This document shows, one piece after another, positions 40,271 to 49,502 of a stretch of 64,000 nucleotides of DNA. The notes below the pieces were generated by a model. The model saw only the letters and a program-made list of their open reading frames with translations. It searched no databases and was not told the origin of the DNA. Location: assembly GCA_021325135.1 (NCBI GenBank), contig JAJPHT010000027.1:1-64000 (forward strand), written 5' to 3'. The number at the start of each line of letters is the position of its first letter. The first letter of the stretch is position 1. The position numbers and the translations under genes are program-made. This DNA is from Pseudomonadota bacterium (GTDB lineage Archaea; Thermoplasmatota; SW-10-69-26; JACQPN01; JAJPHT01).

Positions 40271-42888
40271 TGCACACCCGCCGCGCGATCCTCGTCCTCT
40301 TCCTGCTCCTCGTGCCCGGCCTCGCGGGCCTCGACTGGATCACGAAGACCGCGCAGGCCGCCATCCCGTACACCGACGCCGACTACGAAATCTTCGGACA
40401 ACTCCAAGTCCCCGCCAGCAGCGGAAGCCTCGGCGGAGGCTCCTGCTGCCCCACCAGCAGCGGCGTCACGCTCACCTCGGGCGTCTCCTACTACTTCTAC
40501 GTCGCCACGAACCAGGGCAACAGCATCAGCGCGTGCATCAGCAGCGCGAGCAACAGCGCGACGTGCGACGTGGTCCAGGCCAACGCCAACGGCGCCGTCG
40601 TCACGGCGGGCCCGAAGGTCTCGAAGGCCGACCTCGTGCTCAGCGCCAACGTCACCGCCTCCCCCTTCACCCACGACTACATGATCCTCAAGGTCACGAT
40701 GGCGCAGAGCGTGACCAGCTACTTCCAGAGCACGGGCAGCCCCAACAACAACTTTGGCGCCAGCTGGGTCCTTCCACCCGGCGCGGCGGGCTCGCAGAAC
40801 TCCCGCACCGGCATCCTCGGCTTCATCGGGGAGTGGTGCTACGGCGTCTCCTCCTGCCCGGGCACGACCGCCGGCTACGTCCTCCTCGCCTCGACACCCA
40901 CCCAGCTCAGCGAGAACGGCATCCTCTCGACCGAGACCACCAAGACGCCCACCTCCTCGCAGTTCCAATGGAGCCAGATCGCCGAGGGCGGCGCCCTCGT
41001 GAGCGCCAGCGGCACGGGCGCGGGCAACATGAACAGCGTCGATTGGGCGCAGAGCTTCAGCGCCGACACCACGAAGGGCGCATACCTGAGCCTCGCCACC
41101 TGGCGGCAGACCTTCGCCAGCGCGTGCAGCGGGACCTTGAGCGTCAGCATCGCCAAGACCCTCACGAGCCCTTGGGACACGACGCAAGAGTTGGCGAACC
41201 TCACCGCGACGATCACCAGCACCGCCACGACCGGAAGCAACGCCCTGGTGACCATCGACTGGCTCAACGGCCTGATGAGTAGCGACAACGCGCAGCTCAC
41301 CTTCGGCACGACCTCGTACAGCGTCGCCGGCCAGAGCAACGTCAGCCTGGGCGCCCTCGCGCCCCCCATCCAGAGCGGGACGTACTACCTCCACGTCCGC
41401 GACACCAGCTGCACCACCGCCTTGGTCGCCTCGCCCTCGTACTACTCAGGGGGCGACGTCTGGAAGCTCGTCAGCGGAACATGGACGGAAAGCAGCAGCC
41501 TCGACGTGCAAGCCCTGGCGCTGAAGGTCTACGGCGGCACGACCACGATTTGGAATCTGCCCGCCACGCCGGGCAACGTGGGCGGCGCCTTCTACGTCTA
41601 CGTCAAGGAGACGATCAAGGACACGGACCCCCAGCGGTACACGTTCACGACCAGCTGGGGCGGCGCAGCACGCGCCACCGGTTGGCAAGAGGCGGGTGGA
41701 ACCGCCACGACAACGGAGACCTGCCGCACCTTCGTCGGCATCATCACCATCCGGATGTGCAGCATCGGCCCCACATGGACCTCCTGCGCCGACAACAGCT
41801 GCTACGTCATCCAAGAATGGCGCCTGGGCTACCTGTCGTACCCGTGGAACCAGACCGCCACGCTCACCGTCACGCTCGACACGACCGGAAGCGGACGGAA
41901 CCTCCTCTATGCCGGCACCTTCACCGGAACGCAGCCCGCCCACCCGCACCTCAACGACCCCACCTTCACCGCGACGGGCCAGAACGGCCTCAAGACGTAC
42001 AGCCTCGTCTCGACGGACGACTACTACACCAGCGCGGCGTTCACCGTCTACGAATGCGCCGACGCCTCCTGCTCCACCTTCGGCGCCCCCGCGCCCAGCG
42101 CCGCGTGGAGCGCGACGATCAAGAGCTTCAGCACGCGCAACCTCGCCGGCAACCTCGACGCCAACGCCACGTTCACCATCACCGGCCAGGACCTCTCCGG
42201 CTCGACGGTCACCCTCGCGCTCACCGGCAACGGCTACGAGCCCACCAGCTGGACCATCCGCCCCCCGAACTCCGGCCTCTACTCCTACAAGCTGGGCCTC
42301 GGCAAGCTGGGCCAGACCAGCGGCACGCTGCCCACCCTCAACCAGCCGACCATCACGTTCTCGGGCAACACGACGCGGATCATCCCCGACCGCCTCTGGA
42401 TCAACCTCACGCGCAGCCGCAGCGCGAACCTCTTCGTCGGCATGGACCACGCCGACCCCGTCACCGGCGGCTGGACGCCCAACGTCGTCCCCGCCATCCC
42501 CTGGCTCGCCAGCGACACCAACCAGTTCCAGGTCCTCTACCCCAACCGCGCCAAGAGCAGCATCGCCGACGAAGGCCTCTACCTCGTGTGGGTGATGAAC
42601 GAAACGGGCACCGTCATCGCCTACCAGAAGGCCTTCGTAGAGCCCGCGGACGCCAACTGGACCCAGGACGACGCATCGATCACGCCCGACGTGCTCCGCC
42701 GCGTCAGCAGCACGGGCTACCTGAGCGCCAGCGAGGCCTTCCAGGACCAGCTCCAGGCCAGCCTCCTCCAAGAGCGAAGGACCACGCGCGACATGATCTA
42801 CGAGGACTTCCAGAACGTCCACAACTACGGCTGGTGGTTCGTCGGCCTCCTCTTCCTCCTCGCCGTCATCCGTGCCTTCCGGAGGTAG
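40270..42888 (+). CDS. Large spike-like surface protein
   Basis: An 872-aa exported protein: signal peptide (to about Ala31), a very long Ser/Thr/Gly-rich beta-sheet body with disulfide-forming cysteine pairs (SCCP, CADNSC, CADASC), then amphipathic helices (EAFQDQLQASLLQERRTTRDMIYEDF). It ends in one C-terminal membrane helix (WWFVGLLFLLAVIRAFRR). This is the layout of viral fusion/spike proteins such as VP4 of pleolipoviruses, and also of S-layer or adhesin proteins. No sequence family was recognised. Confidence 0.72.
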   Translation: MHTRRAILVLFLLLVPGLAGLDWITKTAQAAIPYTDADYEIFGQLQVPASSGSLGGGSCCPTSSGVTLTSGVSYYFYVATNQGNSISACISSASNSATCDVVQANANGAVVTAGPKVSKADLVLSANVTASPFTHDYMILKVTMAQSVTSYFQSTGSPNNNFGASWVLPPGAAGSQNSRTGILGFIGEWCYGVSSCPGTTAGYVLLASTPTQLSENGILSTETTKTPTSSQFQWSQIAEGGALVSASGTGAGNMNSVDWAQSFSADTTKGAYLSLATWRQTFASACSGTLSVSIAKTLTSPWDTTQELANLTATITSTATTGSNALVTIDWLNGLMSSDNAQLTFGTTSYSVAGQSNVSLGALAPPIQSGTYYLHVRDTSCTTALVASPSYYSGGDVWKLVSGTWTESSSLDVQALALKVYGGTTTIWNLPATPGNVGGAFYVYVKETIKDTDPQRYTFTTSWGGAARATGWQEAGGTATTTETCRTFVGIITIRMCSIGPTWTSCADNSCYVIQEWRLGYLSYPWNQTATLTVTLDTTGSGRNLLYAGTFTGTQPAHPHLNDPTFTATGQNGLKTYSLVSTDDYYTSAAFTVYECADASCSTFGAPAPSAAWSATIKSFSTRNLAGNLDANATFTITGQDLSGSTVTLALTGNGYEPTSWTIRPPNSGLYSYKLGLGKLGQTSGTLPTLNQPTITFSGNTTRIIPDRLWINLTRSRSANLFVGMDHADPVTGGWTPNVVPAIPWLASDTNQFQVLYPNRAKSSIADEGLYLVWVMNETGTVIAYQKAFVEPADANWTQDDASITPDVLRRVSSTGYLSASEAFQDQLQASLLQERRTTRDMIYEDFQNVHNYGWWFVGLLFLLAVIRAFRR

Positions 42889-42891
42889 CCC

Positions 42892-44016
42892 ATGCGCGCC
42901 CACCTCCTCGTCTTCCTCGTCCTCGTCGTGCTCCTCGCGCCCACGACGCGCGCCGACGACCTCTCGGGCAGCGCCCACCTCGTCCACGTCACGGACACCG
43001 CGAAGCACAGCGCCGGGGGCGACTCGGACGTGACCTACGCCGACTACCAGTTCACATTCAGCGGCAACGCCCCCGACCCCAACGCAGCCAATCCTTCGGA
43101 TCGCGTGGGCGGCGCCTGGCTCCTGCTCAACGTGAACCACAAGTACCACAGCGGCGGCTTCCTCAAGGAGGGCATTGACGAGACGAACGCCGTCTCGTAC
43201 ACCTTCACCTACAACGACGTGACGATCCTCTACCAGACCAACCTCCACGTCGAGACGCCGCACCGCGGATTCAGCCTCCAGACGCTCCAGGACTGGGCCA
43301 GCGGCGTCAAGGCGCAGATGACCGTCCACTTCGTCGTTTACGTGAACAACACGCGCCTCAACGACGACACCGAGTCCTTCCCCATCTGGAGCTTCCTCCC
43401 CACCTCGATCCCCGACACGCGCTTCTGGCTGAAGCAAGAGAACAGCACGTTCACCCTCACGCCCGACTTCGACGGGCGCATCCTGCTGCCCCGTTTCTTC
43501 AGCAGCGAACCCGCCGATTCTCCTGGACGCGTCGTTCTGGAGAACCAGACGTTCAATCGGCTGGAGATCCGCGTCAGCAGCCAGCTCACCCTCGGTACGG
43601 TGAGCCTCGCCTACGGCTTCGTCAAGGCCGGCGAGACCCCCTCGTGGACGCTCGGCAGCCTTCTCACGGACGCGGTGACCACCCTCGGCGGCCTCCTGGG
43701 TGGCTTCCTCAACAAAATGCTAGACTTCGTCTTCGGCTTCGTTCCCCAAGGCGACAAGATCATCCTCGTGAAGGACTTCGTCAACGAGCTCGTCGGCGAC
43801 GCCTACGAGGTCTTCCTCCAGGACCCGCTCCTCTTCTGGCACGTCGTCATCATCGTGAGCCTCAGCTACGGGCTCCTCCTTTTCATCGACCCCATGTTCA
43901 AGCACCTCTTCCACGGCCTCTGGATGCCCGTGCGCGCCGTCTGGTGGATTCTCAAGGGCCTCTGGATGATCTTCTTCTGGCTCGCCCAATTTGCCATCAG
44001 CAAACTCGCTCCTTAG
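42892..44016 (+). CDS. Surface/membrane protein downstream of the spike
   Basis: A 374-aa protein with a signal peptide, about 230 residues of extracellular beta-rich domain, then about 120 residues with three or four hydrophobic or amphipathic helices and a short end. It follows the spike gene after three bases. It could be the assembly or fusion partner of the spike protein. Confidence 0.68.
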   Translation: MRAHLLVFLVLVVLLAPTTRADDLSGSAHLVHVTDTAKHSAGGDSDVTYADYQFTFSGNAPDPNAANPSDRVGGAWLLLNVNHKYHSGGFLKEGIDETNAVSYTFTYNDVTILYQTNLHVETPHRGFSLQTLQDWASGVKAQMTVHFVVYVNNTRLNDDTESFPIWSFLPTSIPDTRFWLKQENSTFTLTPDFDGRILLPRFFSSEPADSPGRVVLENQTFNRLEIRVSSQLTLGTVSLAYGFVKAGETPSWTLGSLLTDAVTTLGGLLGGFLNKMLDFVFGFVPQGDKIILVKDFVNELVGDAYEVFLQDPLLFWHVVIIVSLSYGLLLFIDPMFKHLFHGLWMPVRAVWWILKGLWMIFFWLAQFAISKLAP

Positions 44017-44026
44017 GAGGACCCCC

Positions 44027-45271
44027 ATGCACCGCGCCCTTCCCCTCCTTGCGCTCATCCTCCTTGCAGGCCTCCTCCTTGTCCCCCTGGCCCAGGCCAC
44101 ATGGAACACGACCACGAGCGTCCCGAGCAGCTTCCGCCCGGGGCGTAGCGTCACCTTCTCCTACACCGCGCAGAGCACTAGCGGCACCGACCTGCCTCTT
44201 CAATGGGGCGTCCGCCTCCTGACGTGCCGCGACTCGAACGCGGATGCCATCTGCTCCCCGAGCGACGCGAGCTACACCGACCGCGGCGAACAGACCCTGA
44301 GCCTCAGCGCCTCGCAGAGCGGCACCCTCAGCTGGACCGTCAACGAGCCCGGCCCCGAGGGGACGTACACCTACAACTTCAACACGCGCTGCACGGCCAC
44401 GCCCTGCACCAGCCAGCCCGCCGGCGGCAGCGCCGACAAGCACGGCACCTACAGCGTCCAGTATACGAACACCTGGACGCGCACGCTCACCGTCCCCTCG
44501 ACCGCGCCCACCGGCACCACGCAGACTGTCTCCTACCAGCTCACCAGCACCAGCGTGGACGACTTCCCCCTCAGCGGCACCGCGACGCTCTACAGCCGCC
44601 CCGCCGGCGGCACGGAGACGCCCGAGACCGCCAAGCCCTACAGCGTCGCCGCCAACAACCAGGTGACCCTCACCTGGAACGTCGCCTTCAGCAGCCTGGG
44701 CCCACAGCAGGAACGCCTCAACGACACGTTCCGCGCGGACCTCTTCGCCAACGCGACCGTCTTCGTGGTCCACCTCCATGTCCAGCAGCCCCGCGCCGTC
44801 TACGCGCCCAGCAGCATCTGGAGCCTCTACCTGACCTTGGAGGGCCACAACGGCGGAACGCTCCCCGTCGCGCTCGGCGGCCCCGTCACGATCAACCTGC
44901 GGAACAGCTCCTTCCTCGTGGGCACGACGATGCCCACCACGGACGCCAACGGCCAGGCCTACGTCAGCTTCGTGGGCGCCGCCGACAGCACGATCCTCAA
45001 CTGGACCGCCAACGCCACCGGCACCTGGCTGGGCTACACCTACGCCGTGACCGCGACGGGCAGCGTCACGTTCCAGAACCAGACCCCGCCGGACCTCTCC
45101 GGCAACGTCACGCAGCTCCAGCAGAGCGTGGACGACCTGGCTCTCCACGGCGTCCACCTGGACAACCTGGGCCAGCACGACCTCCTCCTCACCACCGGCA
45201 AGGCCGCCCTCGCGGCCCTCGCGTTCACCGGCGTCCTCGCGCTCGTCATCGTGATCGCCACGCGGTTCTGA
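44027..45271 (+). CDS. Second surface protein with C-terminal anchor
   Basis: A 414-aa protein starting after a TTAGGAGG ribosome-binding site. It has a signal peptide, three or more Ig-like repeats with N-x-T sites, a short coiled region (VTQLQQSVDDLALHGVHL) and a C-terminal helix (AALAALAFTGVLALVIVIATRF). It is probably a stalk or spike component in the same operon. Confidence 0.68.
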   Translation: MHRALPLLALILLAGLLLVPLAQATWNTTTSVPSSFRPGRSVTFSYTAQSTSGTDLPLQWGVRLLTCRDSNADAICSPSDASYTDRGEQTLSLSASQSGTLSWTVNEPGPEGTYTYNFNTRCTATPCTSQPAGGSADKHGTYSVQYTNTWTRTLTVPSTAPTGTTQTVSYQLTSTSVDDFPLSGTATLYSRPAGGTETPETAKPYSVAANNQVTLTWNVAFSSLGPQQERLNDTFRADLFANATVFVVHLHVQQPRAVYAPSSIWSLYLTLEGHNGGTLPVALGGPVTINLRNSSFLVGTTMPTTDANGQAYVSFVGAADSTILNWTANATGTWLGYTYAVTATGSVTFQNQTPPDLSGNVTQLQQSVDDLALHGVHLDNLGQHDLLLTTGKAALAALAFTGVLALVIVIATRF

Positions 45272-45655
45272 GAAACGCCCGACGACGACCGCACCGCAGC
45301 CGGTTGGGCCCGCTCGGCGAAGCCTATTGCCGCGCCGCGATGCCAACGGCGACGAGCCAAGCCAAGAGCAGGAGGCGTGCGAGCATCGAGGGATCGAGGA
45401 AGGCGATCATGGGACCCAACAGTGACGGTGATGCCCGCGCATCCTTGCGCGCGCTTGTCACCCGGCAGCAACCGGGCAAGTCTTCCCCGTTGACTCGACC
45501 CGTTCGGTTCTGACCCCTTGCCCGATAGCGAGGAAGGTTGTGAATCGAGTCGGAGCCACCTTTGGCCTCCCTTGCTCCGAGTGGTCGGGAGCCCACGCGC
45601 CCACAAGACGAACCTCCGGAGCGTTGAGGGCGCCCGACGCGCACGAGAGGCGCGC
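45272..45655. other. 384-base spacer before the tail-anchored protein gene
   Basis: No gene was recognised. The last about 60 bases are similar to the DNA before the degenerate copy at 47563 (shared GACGAACC and GCGTTGAGG), so the promoter was duplicated with the gene. Confidence 0.4.
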
Positions 45656-46279
45656 ATGGTCTCCATCACCGGCAAGCAGTTCTGCATCATCCTGACCCCC
45701 GAGGGCCCGCTCAAGTTCAAGTTCCTGGAGAAGGAGCACGGCCTCCTCCACGACCGCAAGGAGAAGAAGTCCTACGCCATCGTCCGCGAGGCCCGCCCCA
45801 CCAACTGGCCCCGCCGCTTCGCCAGCGTCTACCTCGTCCACGAGAGCAGCGCGCAGACCATCGACCTCAACGGCGAGCAGGTCACGATCCACGGCGCCAC
45901 CGTCCGCATCCTCGACCCCCTCCGGATGGTCGCCAAGGTCCAGCTCCCCCGCGAGCTTGGCGGGGACGGCGTGGAGCGCGAAATCAACCTCACCGCGGAG
46001 GCGATCTTCGACCGCACCAAGAGCACACAACTGCGCCGCCTCTCGAACCGCCGCTTCCAATGGTACCACGTCCTCCTCTTCGTCTCCCTGGGCTTCACCA
46101 TCGGCGTGGGCCTCCTCACCGGCATCTTCCTGGCCGGCGGCGGCGCGCACGCCGCGCCCGCGCCCGCGGACCACCCCGCGGTCTATGTCCCCGTGACCCC
46201 GCCCACGGGCGCGCAGAGCGGCCCCGTCAGCCCCACGCCCGCGACGCCCACCGTGCCGACGCCCGCCCCCGCCGGGTGA
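45656..46279 (+). CDS. Membrane protein with cytoplasmic domain and Pro-rich tail
   Basis: A 207-aa protein. About 135 cytoplasmic residues (FCIILTPEGPLKFKFLEKEHGLLHDRKEKKSYAIVREARP) are followed by one helix (VLLFVSLGFTIGVGLLTGIFLA) and an extracellular Pro/Ala/Thr tail. It has no signal peptide. A frameshifted paralogue lies at 47563. The N-terminal domain may link the membrane to DNA or an assembly ATPase. Confidence 0.7.
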   Translation: MVSITGKQFCIILTPEGPLKFKFLEKEHGLLHDRKEKKSYAIVREARPTNWPRRFASVYLVHESSAQTIDLNGEQVTIHGATVRILDPLRMVAKVQLPRELGGDGVEREINLTAEAIFDRTKSTQLRRLSNRRFQWYHVLLFVSLGFTIGVGLLTGIFLAGGGAHAAPAPADHPAVYVPVTPPTGAQSGPVSPTPATPTVPTPAPAG

Positions 46280-46285
46280 GACCCA

Positions 46286-46570
46286 TTGGACGCGGGCCTC
46301 CTGCCGATCCTGGGCACCCTCGCCTTCAGCGGCGCGAGCCTTCCCTACGTCGCCCGCATCATCCGCCAGAAACGAAGCGACCAGCACAACCCCTGGACCT
46401 ACGTCTCCGTCATCGCGGGTTTGCTTTCTCAACCTCGCCTGGGCCTCCTCGTGGACGGCGGCCTCGGCTATTTCTTGGGCGACCGCAGTGGGATTGCCTT
46501 CTATGTGTTGGGCCTTGGCGTGGTCTGGTACTATGGTGCGGAATGGCAGTGCCGAGATCAGATACCTTGA
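46286..46570 (+). CDS. Small membrane protein, PQ-loop-like
   Basis: A 94-aa protein starting at TTG six bases after the previous stop, with three hydrophobic helices. The segment LPYVARIIRQKRSDQHNPWTYV resembles the PQ-loop of SemiSWEET proteins. The assignment is weak because the PQ pair is PY and one half is degenerate. Confidence 0.5.
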   Translation: MDAGLLPILGTLAFSGASLPYVARIIRQKRSDQHNPWTYVSVIAGLLSQPRLGLLVDGGLGYFLGDRSGIAFYVLGLGVVWYYGAEWQCRDQIP

Positions 46571-46867
46571 AAAACAGGACAAAAACCCCGAGTTTTGTTT
46601 TCACAGATCGTCGGCTTTTCCTCGGTAAAGAATCCCGCAAAGGAATGGGATGAACGGGCCCCCGCCTTGGGCCTTCGTCGTATTTGAATAGACGGGCCGT
46701 ACAATTCCTGGACCGGTGTTCTTGTCTCGGCGGCCCGCCGAAGAGTCACATTTCGTGATAGCCACGGTCCGTGCTACAGTTCGCGCAACTGGCCCATCGA
46801 GAAAAAAAAGTGCGTGACGAAGGTGGCAGCTTGCTGCCTGGATGGTCAACGGTGGCGCCGAGCGGTA
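46571..46867. other. Low-GC spacer without genes
   Basis: About 300 bases of lower GC than the flanks, with no supported gene on either strand. Confidence 0.4.
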
Positions 46868-47059
46868 TCAGCATTTGCTCGGATCCTCACGACAAAGCAC
46901 CGCGGTCGATTCTACGCAGAGCTTCCCTGTCACCGTTCCGATGCAGAACCCTGGCGTGCAAGTCCAGTTCTGTGGACAGGCCGCGGCAGCGTCTGGCGTC
47001 ACGAGGACAACCATACACGTCATGAGCGCCCCGATCATCACCAAAGTCACAAATCTCAC
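46868..47059 (-). CDS. Small secreted cysteine-rich peptide
   Basis: A 63-aa protein starting with GTG: signal peptide (VTLVMIGALMTCMVVLVTPDAAAA) and a 38-residue mature peptide with six cysteines (CPQNWTCTPGFCIGTVTGKLC...C...C). It resembles the 37972 product in size and cysteine density. No family was recognised. Confidence 0.55.
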   Translation of the reverse strand: MRFVTLVMIGALMTCMVVLVTPDAAAACPQNWTCTPGFCIGTVTGKLCVESTAVLCREDPSKC

Positions 47060-47562
47060 AGGCTCACATGTCCTCGGGCGAGTTTCGCCCGTGGCGTCTA
47101 TGCTAACTGGTAGTTTGAATTTTTCCCCGAGGTCGTTCCTGGGAAGAATTCGTCAGGAAGCACTTCGTACATGGTCCCACCTCGCCTGGCTTGCGAGAAA
47201 TCCTGTGGAATCTGCTCTAGTTCGGTTCTTCAAAACTTAAAGGCTGAACAGAACTTGCTCAATTCTTCGCAAGACATCCAGTAAAGGATAGAAGAAAGTT
47301 TCCCGTTATAGCCGCACCCGGTCCACGATCTCCTCACCTGGCATCGTGAATGCCATGTGAGAATGAAATCGAGTGGGGCGTGGACGGTCCACTGAGACTT
47401 TCGCTGCCCTCTCTGTTATTCATAAGGAGCGGGCCAGCATTCCACTGCTGAGGAGAATCCTCTTCGGGCGCTCTGTCGTCCCGACTTTGTCGGCACAGAG
47501 CATGTGAATGCCGGACGAACCTTCGTCGCGTTGAGGCCATCCGCAGGCCACAAGGACGGTGC
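47060..47562. other. 503-base low-GC spacer
   Basis: No gene or strong repeat was recognised, apart from the last 60 bases, which are similar to those before 45656. Probably degraded element DNA. Confidence 0.4.
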
Positions 47563-47935
47563 ATGTTCGCAGCCGCCGGCAAGAAGTTCTGCATCATTCT
47601 GACTCTCAAAAGTCCGTCGAACTTCAACTTCCTGCAGAAGGAGCACGGCCTTCTCCACGACCGCAAGGAGAAGAAGTCCTACGCCATCGTGCGCGGGGCT
47701 CGCCCTATGAACTGTCCCCACCGCCTCGCCAGCATCTACCACGTCCACGAGGGCAGCGCGGAGACCATCGACCTCCACGGCGAGCAGGTCACGATCCACG
47801 GCGCTACCGTCCGCATGCTTGGCCCCCCTGCGGATGGTCGCCAAGATCAGCCTGCCCCGTGAGTTGGGCGGGGACGGCGTACAGCGTCAGGTAAACCCCT
47901 ACCGCCGAGGCTCGTACCGGCACATTCAGTGCTCC
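47563..47935 (+). pseudogene. Frameshifted copy of the 45656 membrane protein gene
   Basis: The first about 85 residues parallel the 45656 product closely (KFCIILT, FLQKEHGLLHDRKEKKSYAIVR, ETIDLHGEQVTIHGATVR). An extra base in a run of C near 47821-47827 then shifts the frame to a premature stop at 47862. The corresponding DNA (GATGGTCGCCAAG, GGCGGGGACGGCGT) continues in the other frame to about 47935. The membrane helix is lost. Confidence 0.75.
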
Positions 47936-48074
47936 ACACCTAGGTTATAAGCTCCAGGCCAGCGTTTCCAACTTGAGGAGAAGCCACTCCTACCATTCTG
48001 TCCTCTCTGGTGTGCTGGTACAGACCAAGTGATTCCCGGAGAAAAGCCAAGCCTGGGACGCCCCTCCCACGCGC

Positions 48075-48857
48075 ATGCTTGGAAGCCTGTTGGACACCCT
48101 TATGGGCAGGACGCCCCTTGGGCCGAATGCCATGCGCCTGCCCCTGGGGTGCCCGCCCCTCGACGAGCTGCTCCACGGGGGCGTGGAGTCGGGGGCGCTG
48201 ACCGAGCTGTTCGGCGAGGCCGGCGCCGGCAAGACCAACGTCTGCCTGCAGCTGGCGCGCAACGCCGCGCTGGCGGGGCGCAAGACCGTCTACATCGACA
48301 CCGAGGGCGTCTCGCTGGAGCGCCTCGCGCAGATCAGCGGCGACCACGTGGACCGCGTGCGGCAGAACGTCCTCTTCTTCGAGCCCTACAGCCTGCGCGA
48401 GCAGGAGGCCATCGTGGAGCGCGTCGCGCGCCTCGCGGCCGGCACGCCCGAGATCGGCCTCGTCTGCTTCGACAGCGCCACGCTCCACTACCGCATCGCG
48501 CTGGGCACGGGGGACGACGTGGGCGGCCGCCGCGCGCTGGCCGCGCAGCTTCACGTCCTCGCCGGCGTCGCCCGCAAGCGCGACATCCCCGTCGTCATCA
48601 CCAACCAGGTGACGACCAACCTGGACACCGACGAGCTTGAGCCCCTGGGCGGCCAGATCGTGCGCCACCTCAGCAAGGCCGTCCTCCGGCTGGACAAGGT
48701 CGCCCCCGGCCGCCGTCGCGCGACCATCATGAAGCACCGCAGCGTGCAGGAGGGGCTCAGCGCCGAGTTCCGCCTCACCAACGCGGGCGTTGTAGGCGAG
48801 GGCGACGCGCCGGCCCTCGTGGCCTCCGGCGCGCCGATCCGCACGACGGACGCCTGA
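48075..48857 (+). CDS. radB: RadB recombinase paralogue
   Basis: A 260-aa RecA-superfamily ATPase of the archaeal RadB type, which assists RadA in homologous recombination. Walker A is GEAGAGKT (47-54), and Walker B ends with Asp133 (IGLVCFDS). The N-terminal helix-hairpin-helix domain of RadA is absent, as expected for RadB. It marks the right chromosomal flank of the island. Confidence 0.9.
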   Translation: MLGSLLDTLMGRTPLGPNAMRLPLGCPPLDELLHGGVESGALTELFGEAGAGKTNVCLQLARNAALAGRKTVYIDTEGVSLERLAQISGDHVDRVRQNVLFFEPYSLREQEAIVERVARLAAGTPEIGLVCFDSATLHYRIALGTGDDVGGRRALAAQLHVLAGVARKRDIPVVITNQVTTNLDTDELEPLGGQIVRHLSKAVLRLDKVAPGRRRATIMKHRSVQEGLSAEFRLTNAGVVGEGDAPALVASGAPIRTTDA

Positions 48858-48862
48858 GGCGC

Positions 48863-49441
48863 TCAGGGCGCGGCCCGCTCCACGACGGCGAGCCACGCCT
48901 GGGCCGGCCCCATGAGCGACTCGAACTGCGCGGGCTCCACGCGCAGCACGCGCCAGCCGTGGGCGAACGCGTCGCGGATCTCCTTCTCGCGGACGCGCCT
49001 CGGGCCCCAGCCGGGCGGCTCCCGGTCGCTGAAGACCAGCATGTGATATCGCCCTCCGGGCTCGACGACGGAGGCGAGACTCTCCACGTAGCGGGCGCGG
49101 TCCTCGTCGTCGAAGACGTGGAAGAGGCCGACGTCCAGGACGGACTCGAACTGGCGCCCCAGCGCGCCAAGGTCCAGCGCGTCCGCCACGAGGAGGTCCA
49201 CCTTGGCGCCGCGCGCCCGGGCCTTGGCCTTCGCCTTCTCGATGGCGCGGGGCGCGGCGTCGACGCCCGTGACCGCGAGCCCCCGCTGCGCGAGGAGGAT
49301 CGCGTGCTCGCCCGTGCCGCACCCCGCGTCGAGCACGCGGCCGCGGAAGGCGCCTTCGTCGGCGAGGCGCACGACGGCGGGCTGCGGGCGGCCGATGTCC
49401 CACGGGGGCGTCCCTTCGTAGCGTTCGTTGAACGAGGCCAT
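48863..49441 (-). CDS. Class I SAM-dependent methyltransferase
   Basis: A 192-aa methyltransferase with motif I LDAGCGTGEHAI, the acidic motif II GVDAAPRAIEKAK and motif post-I VADALDL. The N-terminal WDIGRPQP resembles TehB/thiopurine-type enzymes. The substrate cannot be predicted. It is convergent with radB. Confidence 0.82.
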   Translation of the reverse strand: MASFNERYEGTPPWDIGRPQPAVVRLADEGAFRGRVLDAGCGTGEHAILLAQRGLAVTGVDAAPRAIEKAKAKARARGAKVDLLVADALDLGALGRQFESVLDVGLFHVFDDEDRARYVESLASVVEPGGRYHMLVFSDREPPGWGPRRVREKEIRDAFAHGWRVLRVEPAQFESLMGPAQAWLAVVERAAP

Positions 49442-49502
49442 GGCCCCTCATCGTCCCGGGGAAGCAAGAGTTCATGCTCGCGCCGCGCGAGGCGGGCCCC
49501 CG

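Larger units (their letters stand above)
17747..48019. mobile_element. Integrated element (about 30 kb) between rnz and radB
   Basis: The interval holds a tyrosine recombinase at the left edge, two replication modules (Prim-Pol/ArdC and rolling-circle Rep), many small overlapping unknown genes, segments of clearly lower GC than the flanks, and secreted or membrane proteins. Both flanks are core chromosomal genes. The exact ends are not resolved. The 10-mer GTGCTGGTAC occurs at 48010-48019 and, inverted, at 17769-17778; it is offered only as a weak candidate boundary. The island may be a mosaic of two elements. Confidence 0.7.

Noticed and set aside
46286..46570. A SemiSWEET sugar transporter
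   Set aside because: Only three helices and no PQ pair; kept as a PQ-loop-like membrane protein with low confidence.
17769..48019. Transposon with terminal inverted repeats
   Set aside because: Matching ends are only 10 bases and there is no transposase; the recombinase points to site-specific integration instead.
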